Shown in pieces: positions 8,917 through 16,171 of a DNA stretch of 64,000 nucleotides. This DNA comes from Bacteroidales bacterium UBA3297 (GTDB lineage Bacteria; Bacteroidota; Bacteroidia; Bacteroidales; Paludibacteraceae), in NCBI GenBank assembly GCA_002362105.1, contig DETD01000030.1:492-64491 (forward strand), written 5' to 3'. The position numbers and the translations under genes are program-made. Each line of letters starts with the position of its first letter. The stretch's first letter is position 1. The notes beneath the pieces are model-generated. The model made no database searches. It was not told the DNA's origin and saw only the letters and a list, made by a program, of their open reading frames with translations.

Positions 8917-9665
8917 AGTTCATCGAGTAGGTTTGATTCTTGGAAACTGAAGTATTCCTCTTCCCCCACTATAATGTGGTCTAGCAGTCTGACGTCGAAC
9001 AGTTTGCACGCTTCTTTCAGTTGTCTGGTAATGTTCTTGTCTGGTATGCTTGGAATAAGGTTGCCCGATGGATGGTTGTGCACCATAACCACGGCGCTGC
9101 AGTAGTGGCGGTCGAGTATGTGCCGCATTATTTTTTTGATGTCGAAACTGGCTGCATTTCCCGTCCCTTCCGATATCTTGACCTTGTCGATCAGTGACAG
9201 GTCGTTTTTGGCAAAAATGATCCAGATTTCTTCGTGGGTCAGGTATTCTAATGTCGGCTTGATGTAGGTGAAAATATCCGAAGCCGATCTTAGTACAATC
9301 TTCTCGTTGTTTTTTTCGCTAGGGACGCGGTGCCCCAGTTCAAGGGCGGCCTTTATGGTAATGGCCTTTGCCGGGCCAATGCCCTCCACGTTGGTCATTG
9401 CGCGCCAGTCCATATCGAAAAGGTTGCGCAAACTGTTCCCACTCTTTTCGAGCAGGTCCTGACAGACTTCAATGGCCGTCTTTTTCGTAGTTCCAGTCGC
9501 AATCAGTATGGCCAGCAGCTCGCTGTTGGTCAGACTTCTGGCCCCGTTGGCCATCATTTTTTCCCGGGGTTTGTCTTCGTCCGAGAAACTGGTTATGGGT
9601 TTATGGTTAGGGAGGCCCTCCGTCGACGGAGGGTTCCCTTTTTGTGTTGAACTTTCTTTTTCCAA
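8913..9665 (-). CDS. radC: RadC-family protein (JAB/MPN domain)
   Basis: 250 residues. A UPF0758 N-terminal part (FSDEDKPREK, LTNSELLAILI), a helix-hairpin-helix (NVEGIGPAKAITIKAALELG) and a JAMM metal site (MVHNHPSGNLIPSIPD). The family is widespread, but its role in repair or recombination is not settled. No ATG precedes the conserved PREK region in this frame; the nearest start codon is a TTG at 9665, with TAA four codons further up, so a TTG start is inferred. The 23 residues before the conserved region are Pro- and Gly-rich and are encoded partly by an 18-base palindrome, which may be an inserted sequence. Confidence 0.88.
   Translation of the reverse strand: MEKESSTQKGNPPSTEGLPNHKPITSFSDEDKPREKMMANGARSLTNSELLAILIATGTTKKTAIEVCQDLLEKSGNSLRNLFDMDWRAMTNVEGIGPAKAITIKAALELGHRVPSEKNNEKIVLRSASDIFTYIKPTLEYLTHEEIWIIFAKNDLSLIDKVKISEGTGNAASFDIKKIMRHILDRHYCSAVVMVHNHPSGNLIPSIPDKNITRQLKEACKLFDVRLLDHIIVGEEEYFSFQESNLLDEL
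9616..9633. repeat. Perfect 18-base palindrome inside the radC start region
   Basis: CCCTCCGTCGACGGAGGG, flanked by AGGGA on the left and TCCCT on the right, so the inverted repeat extends to about 32 bases with small internal mismatches. It lies in the poorly conserved N-terminal codons of radC and is richer in G+C than its surroundings. It could fold in the mRNA near the translation start. Confidence 0.7.
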
Positions 9666-9677
9666 AATTGTTAGGTT

Positions 9678-10835
9678 TTAGTTTTGCGCTGTGGCGGCCA
9701 GATAGTTGATGAGTGGATTCGAGTACATCTCCAGCAATTTTGCGCGCAGGAAGTCCTCGTCTTTGTTCTCAAGCTCTATCTTGGCCAGTTGTCCGGCAAT
9801 ATAGTTGTCGAATTTTTCTTTGTCGGCGGCGGTGTAGTGGTCGGCATATAGGCTGTTTCCATTACGCTCGTCAAGCGCGACGTAGTTGATAGGGTAGATG
9901 CGGTAGTTCTTGTGGATGTGCAGGTCAATCAGTTTCTGGACGGCCGCTATTACTGTTGCGCGGTTGTCGTCGTCGCTAACCAGCTTGTCCAGTTCGTCGT
10001 TGATGCACTCGGTCACCTCGTAGTGCACATTACCCTTGTAGCCGAGAATACCGGTCTTCATGCTCAGGATGTCGTCGGCCTTGCTCTTCTTGAACTCGGC
10101 GTTGTCGCGTTTCTGCTGGAATTCCTTTGCCTTCAGGTAGTCGCATCCGTCGAACTCGTAGCTGATGCTGACAGGGGTGATGTTCAGTTCCATAAAGCCT
10201 TGCTTCATGTTTTTGCCGCTGCTCATGCTCAGCATTTTCAGAACGCTTTCCTGTACGGTGTCGTTCGAGTCTTTGGCACGGCCTTCGCGCTCGGCCAGCC
10301 AGATGGAGTCTTTCCCCTCAGTAATTTGTCGGCGGATGTAGGCCGACAGCTTCACCGATGCGCTGTAGATGTCGCGTGTAGAACCGCTGCGTTTTACAAT
10401 GAAGTTCTTGTTCAGCTTCATCATGTCGGTAATCCATTGTTTGGCACAGAGGTTGTCGCCGATAGCGTTTTGTGCGGTGTCCATATCGTGCATCAGCATT
10501 AGGGTGTCGAGGAAGGCGGCATCCATAATGATGTCGCGGTGGTTCGACGTATAGAGGTATTTTTTCTCGTTTTTATGCTTTTCAAGGCCGCTAATGGTCA
10601 GGCTGTCGGCCGTTTTGTCGCCAACACTCATTACAAAGCGGGCAATCACATTCTTTTGGAATTCATAGATGGTCTTGATGTTCAAGAAATACTGGCGCAT
10701 TTCTTCCGCCTTGTCCTTATAAATGAATTCCAATACGGTTTTCAACTCGGGTTCGTCGCAAACGCGCACAAAGGCCTCGTGAGCCTCGCTGTCGTTATAC
10801 GGACGGATGTATTCTTCGTTGTATTCTATCTCCAT
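9678..10835 (-). CDS. Acyltransferase (glycerol-3-phosphate/lysophospholipid type)
   Basis: 385 residues. The core carries LYTSNHRDIIMDAAFLD (the catalytic His-Asp motif, here with five residues between H and D), then FIVKRSGSTRDIYSA, WLAEREGRAKDSND and a NITPVSISYEFDGCDYLKAKEF segment, matching the four blocks of PlsC-like acyltransferases. It most likely transfers a fatty acyl chain to a lipid or amino-acid-lipid acceptor at the inner membrane; the substrate is not known. There is no signal peptide. It stands 12 bases upstream of radC and 25 downstream of wbqC on the minus strand, so it may be in the same transcript. Confidence 0.8.
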   Translation of the reverse strand: MEIEYNEEYIRPYNDSEAHEAFVRVCDEPELKTVLEFIYKDKAEEMRQYFLNIKTIYEFQKNVIARFVMSVGDKTADSLTISGLEKHKNEKKYLYTSNHRDIIMDAAFLDTLMLMHDMDTAQNAIGDNLCAKQWITDMMKLNKNFIVKRSGSTRDIYSASVKLSAYIRRQITEGKDSIWLAEREGRAKDSNDTVQESVLKMLSMSSGKNMKQGFMELNITPVSISYEFDGCDYLKAKEFQQKRDNAEFKKSKADDILSMKTGILGYKGNVHYEVTECINDELDKLVSDDDNRATVIAAVQKLIDLHIHKNYRIYPINYVALDERNGNSLYADHYTAADKEKFDNYIAGQLAKIELENKDEDFLRAKLLEMYSNPLINYLAATAQN

Positions 10836-10860
10836 TTTTTCTTGTTTCTGTTTTCTATTT

Positions 10861-11454
10861 TTAGAGGTATTTGTACGACTCAGGACCTTCGTTTAAAACA
10901 AGGTCAAGAATGCTCAGGTCGGTCTGAAATCCGTATCGGGTTTCAAATACCTGGTGGTACGGTTCGCAAGGTGCCGGCTCCTTTTTAGGGCTGAACGCCT
11001 CGCGCAGGTCGTCGCCGTTTATGTGTGCCTCATAGCTTTCGCTATAGGTCAGCGGCACTTGCAGCTGCATCAGTTCGCAGACCTTCTCGTGCAGCTTCAG
11101 GTTGAAGTCGAGAAGGTAGGTTTCCTGGCGCTCGAAAAAGCCCTTCAGCTCGTCGGCGAAATACTCGAAGTACGGACTGGTGTTGTAGGCGCTTTCAATA
11201 GCGTTCCAGTGAATCCGTTGCCAGTCTTGCTGGTAGGCTATCTTGACGTCGCACATGGCGGTTTTCTGTCCGTTGCGCTCTATCGGAATGGTCAGGTCCA
11301 TCACTTTGTTCGCTGTCGCTATGCGGCACCTGTTCCTATAGGTCTGTTTGGGGTAGTGCTCCCATTTCTCAATAACGGGCCGCTGGCATTTCAGCAGAGC
11401 GCTGTAGTACGAAATCGGACCCAGGTAGCAACTGGGGAATAGGGTGATGTCCAT
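10861..11454 (-). CDS. WbqC family protein
   Basis: 197 residues, normal length for WbqC-like proteins. Typical segments are the N-terminal LFPSCYLGPISYYSALL, then YRNRCRIATANKVMDLTIPIER, MCDVKIAYQQDWQRIHWNAIESAY and PYFEYFADEL. The family is common in Bacteroidota and is found in O-antigen clusters elsewhere; a transferase role in glycan or lipid modification is guessed but not proven. It is 8 bases downstream of the Ig-like lipoprotein gene and 25 bases upstream of the acyltransferase gene. Confidence 0.85.
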   Translation of the reverse strand: MDITLFPSCYLGPISYYSALLKCQRPVIEKWEHYPKQTYRNRCRIATANKVMDLTIPIERNGQKTAMCDVKIAYQQDWQRIHWNAIESAYNTSPYFEYFADELKGFFERQETYLLDFNLKLHEKVCELMQLQVPLTYSESYEAHINGDDLREAFSPKKEPAPCEPYHQVFETRYGFQTDLSILDLVLNEGPESYKYL

Positions 11455-11462
11455 ATAGCCCT

Positions 11463-13271
11463 TTATTTCTTTTTATCTTTAGATGTCAGGCCTGCCGGAC
11501 GTTGTTCGGCTTGCCTTTTGGCCTTTATGTCCCAGTCTTCTTCCCTGTCCCAGTTCGCCCTTAGGGTAATTTTTGAAGGGTAGTAGTAGGTGTTCTCTGG
11601 CTCCACTTTCTTGTCGTAGTCGCCAGTGGTCCACTTGCCGTCGTTGTTGGCGTCTTCAGTCAGTCTGACGAAGTAGTCCGACGGATCCAGGTTCTCGAAC
11701 CGGACCTTGTTGCCGTTTACAGGCACTGTTCTAAGCACAACCTCGTTCGCGTTTAGCAGTTCGGCAAAGGCTGGGGTTTGCACGTTCTTGATGTTTAAAT
11801 CCAAGTTCGAGTAGTCGCTCTTTTTCTTGTATTTGAATTGCGACTCCAAGCGCTCTTTGTTGGCGAATCCGCTTAAATCTTTCACCATGCCGCTGTCGAT
11901 GCGTACACGGTAGAGTTTTTCCGAACTGAACTGCATGTCAATTTCGTAGTTCTTAGGCTCGTTGGCCACCTGCTGAATGTCGAACTCAATATCTACCCAT
12001 ACCGAGTCGGCCTTCTCTTGAACTTTAACCTGCTGTTTGGTAAGTTCCTTAACAGGGCTCTTCCATTTCAGGGTAGGTTTCGCGTAGATGTCGACCACCC
12101 TTTTTATTTCAAATTCCGGCCCTTTGTATTTCTTGTCGCGTTTCCACTTTTTCGCATACAGCTGTATGGTGTCTCTTTTAGGGACAAAGCGTTCCATTGA
12201 GTCGGTTTTCTCGTAGTCGATGGCAAACCTAATGGTATCCATCTGTGCCACCAGGGTATCGGTAATCCAGTAGGTCAGCGTGTCGTAGGTCACGCCGGTT
12301 GCCACACGGTACCAGTCTTTGTTCTTGAAGTTCAAAGGCGTGATGGTAGGCAGCTGCTTTTTCTCGTTGACGAAGTTGAGGACAATTTGTTCCTTCTCTT
12401 TCCACGTAGCGTTTTTGAAGTACTGTTGGTGCTTGATTTCCTTAAACAGGCGCAGAACCAGCGAATCGGGCTTGAAAACACCTATTTTGCGGGCCTTGAT
12501 GGTGTCGATAACGGTCGAGTCCTTGTAAACGGTGTCGAATTTGGTTCGTTCAATACGGCTGGTTTTAACCGGCGTGCCGAGCACAGCAATGCTTTCGCTC
12601 TTGTCGTCGAACTTGAAGTTGCTGTTCGCGTCTTGTAGGGCATAAATGTTGTACTGTTTCTCTTTCAGGCCACGTATTTTGAAGATGCCGTTGGCGTTGG
12701 TCTTTGCCACATAGTCCATAGTGGACTTTCTGAAGGCGCTGTCTGCAGCCGACTCGTATGCACCAACGTAGACGCCCTTGACGGGAGCCAGCGTCTGTGC
12801 GTCGATAATCTTACCGCTGACAACGAACGAGTCGATGGCGTTGCCTGTGCTGAAACTGATGTAGTAGTCGTTGAGCGGGTTGCTCTCGTTGTTGTCGACA
12901 ATCGAGTTCCCAAAATCCACAATATAGGTGCGGTCGGGAATCAGGCTGTCTTCCAGTTCAACGGTCACCTTTTTCCCTAGCGACGAAATGCTGATAGGGT
13001 TTTTCTGCGGAGGTGAAACAATCACCTGTCCGTAGGCATCGTTGAGTTGGACGTACTCGTCGAAGGTTATCGTTATCTTTTTGCTGTTGTAGTTGCTTTG
13101 GTTGGGCGTTGGTGTGCTGCTTACGTATTTAGGCGCGGCTTGGTCTTTATAGCCACCCTGTGGCCCGGCACCCATATTGGCGCAGCTGGCGGTAACAAGT
13201 CCCGCAAGGGCTGCAATTCCTAAGCGCTTCAGCTTTTTTATCGTATCTCTTTGCTGAGAGTTTAATTCCAT
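11463..13271 (-). CDS. Ig-like domain lipoprotein
   Basis: 602 residues. A basic N-terminus (KKLKRLG), a hydrophobic stretch and the lipobox LVTASC near residues 25-30 predict a lipoprotein. Residues 45-130 form a Big_5-type Ig-like domain (KKITITFDEYVQLNDAYGQVIVSP), followed by a carboxypeptidase-regulatory-like beta fold (VSGKIIDAQTLAPVKGVYVGAY) and a C-terminal half of unknown fold, rich in Lys and Asp. Such proteins are common on the Bacteroidales surface, with unknown roles. The final residues are Lys-rich (KSKDKKK). A probable co-transcript with the glucosaminidase gene 33 bases upstream. Confidence 0.8.
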   Translation of the reverse strand: MELNSQQRDTIKKLKRLGIAALAGLVTASCANMGAGPQGGYKDQAAPKYVSSTPTPNQSNYNSKKITITFDEYVQLNDAYGQVIVSPPQKNPISISSLGKKVTVELEDSLIPDRTYIVDFGNSIVDNNESNPLNDYYISFSTGNAIDSFVVSGKIIDAQTLAPVKGVYVGAYESAADSAFRKSTMDYVAKTNANGIFKIRGLKEKQYNIYALQDANSNFKFDDKSESIAVLGTPVKTSRIERTKFDTVYKDSTVIDTIKARKIGVFKPDSLVLRLFKEIKHQQYFKNATWKEKEQIVLNFVNEKKQLPTITPLNFKNKDWYRVATGVTYDTLTYWITDTLVAQMDTIRFAIDYEKTDSMERFVPKRDTIQLYAKKWKRDKKYKGPEFEIKRVVDIYAKPTLKWKSPVKELTKQQVKVQEKADSVWVDIEFDIQQVANEPKNYEIDMQFSSEKLYRVRIDSGMVKDLSGFANKERLESQFKYKKKSDYSNLDLNIKNVQTPAFAELLNANEVVLRTVPVNGNKVRFENLDPSDYFVRLTEDANNDGKWTTGDYDKKVEPENTYYYPSKITLRANWDREEDWDIKAKRQAEQRPAGLTSKDKKK

Positions 13272-13304
13272 CTCTTCTAAGGTGTTCTTTAGTTCTGCTG
13301 TGTT

Positions 13305-14138
13305 TTACCACTTCTTGATTATAACGGTACTGCCCTCGGCCGGCGTATCGCCTTTCTTAACCTTGTTGTACCATCTTATTTCCCAGTTCTTCAGGCCGAA
13401 TTCTTTCGCGATGCCCTCGTAGGTGTCGTTCGCTTGGGCAATAACAACGTGTTTGCCGTTTTTCTTGAAAGCGGTATGGGTGTTGCTCACGTCAATTGTA
13501 CCCATAGTGCTCTTCAAAACGTATTCAACCTTTTTCTTTTCGGCAGGAGTGTCGCCGTTCTGGTCAGAAACAGTATTCTTGTCGTTCTTCTCGTCGGAAG
13601 AAGATTTTTTCTTGTCTTTCTTCTTAATGTCTTTGTCGTACTTGTCCAGACCGTACTCTTCAATCAGGCTGATGAGTCGGTTTGCGTAGTTAGGGTCGGT
13701 AGCGTAGCCGCACTGCTTCAATCCCTTCGCCCAACCTTTATAGTCGGTCGTTTTCAATTGGAAGAGGGAGGCGTATCGTGGACGGCTGGCCAGAAATTCC
13801 GAGTGGTCCTTGTACGAGTCTTTCGGGTCGGTATATTTGCGGAAGCATTCGCCTTTCTCGTCATCGTCGAAATAGACGCGGTCGCCCTTCCAGTCGTGGC
13901 ACTTGATTCCGAAGTGGTTGTTACTCTCTTTCGACAACTGGCTGAGGCCGGCCCCGCTTTCCAGCAGGCCTTGGGCCAGCGTAATGCTGGCCGGAATGCC
14001 GTAGACTTTCATTTCCTCAACGGCAATCTTGTTATATTTGTCTATATAGTCCAAAAAACTTTGGAGTTGTTTGCTGTATGCGGTATGGGCTATCATAAAG
14101 AAGCCTACGCAGGTGATGAACAGTTTGTTTATTTTCAT
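13305..14138 (-). CDS. Secreted glucosaminidase with LysM-like end
   Basis: 277 residues. A signal peptide (MKINKLFITCVGFFMIAHTAYS) is followed by a glucosaminidase domain at about 25-175: the catalytic Glu lies in QGLLESGAGLSQL, with NNHFGIKCHDW and SYKDHSEFLASRPRYASLF further on. A Lys/Asp/Ser-rich linker (about 178-215) leads to a C-terminal LysM-like motif (ANDTYEGIAKEFGLKNWEIRWYN). It should cut peptidoglycan glycan strands in the periplasm, for example during growth or division. It is the first gene of a minus-strand group running down to the deacetylase. Confidence 0.88.
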   Translation of the reverse strand: MKINKLFITCVGFFMIAHTAYSKQLQSFLDYIDKYNKIAVEEMKVYGIPASITLAQGLLESGAGLSQLSKESNNHFGIKCHDWKGDRVYFDDDEKGECFRKYTDPKDSYKDHSEFLASRPRYASLFQLKTTDYKGWAKGLKQCGYATDPNYANRLISLIEEYGLDKYDKDIKKKDKKKSSSDEKNDKNTVSDQNGDTPAEKKKVEYVLKSTMGTIDVSNTHTAFKKNGKHVVIAQANDTYEGIAKEFGLKNWEIRWYNKVKKGDTPAEGSTVIIKKW

Positions 14139-14161
14139 GTTGCTATTTGCCTACTATCTTG

Positions 14162-14169
14162 CAAATTTA
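14162..14169 (-). promoter_or_regulatory. Promoter -7 element for the glucosaminidase gene
   Basis: TAAATTTG on the minus strand, 23 bases upstream of the ATG at 14138. Exact TAnnTTTG match; the -33 element is weak. Confidence 0.5.
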
Positions 14170-14357
14170 ACAAAGTTTGTGTGATATTCCCTTTTCTATG
14201 TTAAGTTTGTGGACAAATTTATGTTTTTTGTTTATAGCTTTACCAACATATTTTCGTTTTAGGGTGGTGTCTTGTATCCTTATTCCGATCTTCAAAATAG
14301 GGGTGAATCGTCATTTCAAGCAGAGGTGCAGTTGTGAATGTTGAATCCTGGCTTTGG

Positions 14358-14397
14358 CAAACAATCGTTAATATTGTCAAATATTGACGATTGTTTG
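14358..14397. repeat. 40-base near-perfect inverted repeat
   Basis: Two 18-base arms, CAAACAATCGTTAATATT and AATATTGACGATTGTTTG, flank a GTCA loop; they differ at one place, which would be a G-U pair in RNA. No T-run follows on either strand, so it is not a normal terminator. It could be a regulator-binding palindrome or a relic of a small mobile element. Confidence 0.75.
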
Positions 14398-14675
14398 TTG
14401 TGCGTGGTTTGGTTACAGCTTCTCAAACCATGACCTGCAAATTCTTTTCATGTTATGTTGGCAATATGATAAAATTCGACAGAACTGAAGTCTCTGTCAT
14501 TTTTAATACTTAATTTTGTTATAATCCATTGTCGCTATTTCCAAAACATCATATTTAGTGAGTTCCCTTTACGGACTTGCACCAATGGACTGAGAATCCT
14601 GTAAAGGAATCACAAAAGATGCTTGAAGAAGCGTTCCGTGGAATCGGTTACGGCATATTAAAAGGAGAAAGGACG

Positions 14676-15764
14676 ATGACGCAACAAGACAAAGATACAT
14701 TGATTAAATTGCTGAATCAATATAAGGATTTAGGCATTTTGGAACAGATAGACTTCCAAAAATTCTATATCTACTCCATTATTGCCCATTCCACAGCCAT
14801 TGAAGGCAGCACCGTGACAGAGGTGGAGGCACAACTCCTCTTCGACGAGGGTATCACCAGCAGTAAACGCACGATACAGGAGCAGATGATGAACCTCGAT
14901 CTTAAGGCCGCATACGAATATGGAATGAAATGGATTCAGCGACACGAGCCTATAACTGTAGATTGGCTTATCTCGTTGGCTGCTAAAGTAATGAGCCATA
15001 CCGGTAACGAATATAACACAATGATTGGCAGTTTTTCGGCTGCACGAGGTGAGTTGCGCAAACTGAATGTAAGTGCGGGACTTGGTGGACCGTCGTATAT
15101 GTCGTACCAGAAAGTGCCGTCACGTCTTGCCGCTTTTTGTGAAGAACTGAACAAACGTCGCATTTCGGTCGACAAGACAGACCCCTGTGCTATCTATCAC
15201 CTCAGTTTTTGGGCTCACTACGAACTGGTGACCATACATCCATGGGCAGATGGCAATGGGCGTACCAGCCGTTTGCTGATGAACTTGTTGCAAATGGAAT
15301 ACGACTTGTTGCCAGTGCGAGTGCTCAAAGAAGACAAAATAACTTATATCCAGGCTCTTGTTGATACAAGAAATACTGAAGATATCGGCATCTTTGTTGA
15401 TAGCATGACGCAGTTGCATATTGAACACCTGCGTAGTGATATAGACAAATTCCTTAAGACGACAGAAGAGGAATTTAGTGACAGGAGAAAAGAAACTATC
15501 CAGAAAAATGTTATAGAAAGTTCACAGAAAACGCAACAGAAAACGCAACAGAAAACGCAACAGAAAACGCAACAGAAAACGCAACAGAAAATTTTGAATC
15601 TAATAAAACAAAATCCCAATATCACGACACAAGAAATGTCTGATTTAATTGGGATTGACAGAAGTAATATTTGGCGAAACATGAAAAAGATGCAGCAAAA
15701 AGGCCTCATCCGTCGTGTCGGTCCCGACAAAGGCGGTCATTGGGAAATCGTTAAGGAGAATTAA
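14676..15764 (+). CDS. Fic-domain protein with winged-helix end
   Basis: 362 residues from the ATG at 14676, which has AAAGGAG 9 bases before it; an ATG at 14619 would add 19 residues. The Fic core motif HPWADGNGRTSR at 188-199 matches HxFx(D/E)GNGRxxR with W in place of F. An STAIEG motif (39-44) fits the (S/T)xxxE(G/N) inhibitory helix, so it is probably self-inhibited. Fic enzymes transfer AMP or related groups to proteins. A Gln/Lys-rich linker made of TQQK repeats leads to a C-terminal winged helix (TTQEMSDLIGIDRSNIWRNM), suggesting DNA binding and perhaps autoregulation. The target is unknown. Such proteins are often found beside restriction-modification genes in Bacteroidota. Confidence 0.88.
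   Translation: MTQQDKDTLIKLLNQYKDLGILEQIDFQKFYIYSIIAHSTAIEGSTVTEVEAQLLFDEGITSSKRTIQEQMMNLDLKAAYEYGMKWIQRHEPITVDWLISLAAKVMSHTGNEYNTMIGSFSAARGELRKLNVSAGLGGPSYMSYQKVPSRLAAFCEELNKRRISVDKTDPCAIYHLSFWAHYELVTIHPWADGNGRTSRLLMNLLQMEYDLLPVRVLKEDKITYIQALVDTRNTEDIGIFVDSMTQLHIEHLRSDIDKFLKTTEEEFSDRRKETIQKNVIESSQKTQQKTQQKTQQKTQQKTQQKILNLIKQNPNITTQEMSDLIGIDRSNIWRNMKKMQQKGLIRRVGPDKGGHWEIVKEN
15531..15590 (+). repeat. Five tandem copies of a 12-base unit in the Fic gene
   Basis: The unit ACGCAACAGAAA is repeated five times without error, after a partial copy (TCACAGAAA). Each unit codes for TQQK, so copy-number change by slippage would lengthen or shorten the linker between the Fic domain and the winged helix by four residues without shifting the frame. 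Confidence 0.9.
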
Positions 15765-16171
15765 GGACTGTCGGAGTGAAGAACCAACTCGGAGAATACA
15801 TCAATCTACGCAAAATAATCATTCCTTGAAATACTAGGGAGAATTCACGCTAGCGTTTTTCTTGTCCTCCAAGTGAATGCCTCATATTACAAATCCCACG
15901 TTAGGGTCTAAAAGCCACTTCAAGTTGAGTTGATATGTAAATATTTCGTTTATAAATCAGCGGAAACTGTGTTTTAGACGAGTTTCCGCTGGCTTATTGG
16001 GGGTATAAGAGCTGCGAAGTTGTACACTACCGCAACGGGGACGATTTTCTATATGTAAGATACTTTTCTATTATGAGGGCACAAGAATATGGAGTGCTTC
16101 TAAATGCGTAGGCTGAACTTCTGTATAAAACAATAGAGAAATAAAATCCAAATGTATACGTCTATTTAAAT
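15765..16171. other. Gene-free stretch between Fic and the DUF262 pair
   Basis: 407 bases. Directly after the Fic stop, a GTG at 15776 opens a 17-codon frame (VKNQLGEYINLRK...) faintly like the start of a type I restriction specificity subunit, then stops. An inverted repeat CAGCGGAAACT/AGTTTCCGCTG lies at 15958-15991 without a T-run. A 51-codon frame without a start codon (about 15956-16111) reads into FLYVRYFSIMRAQEYG and is not recognised. It may be decayed DNA, but I cannot support a gene. Confidence 0.45.

Larger units (their letters stand above)
14139..14675. other. Intergenic region at the left edge of the accessory island
   Basis: 537 bases between the divergent glucosaminidase and Fic genes. 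It holds the minus-strand promoter at 14162, a 40-base near-perfect palindrome (14358-14397), and a second inverted repeat TGGTTTG/CAAACCA (14405-14430). The Fic reading frame stays open back to a TGA at 14559, with a TTG at 14577 and an ATG at 14619 as alternative starts. From about 14200 the base composition shifts to A+T-rich. No tRNA or integrase is present. Confidence 0.6.

Noticed and set aside
15531..15590. Tandem repeats as a possible CRISPR array
   Set aside because: Units are 12 bases, directly joined, without spacers, and lie in frame within the Fic gene.
15956..16111. 51-codon plus-strand frame in the fic-DUF262 gap
   Set aside because: No start codon and no similarity recognised; may be chance or a relic.
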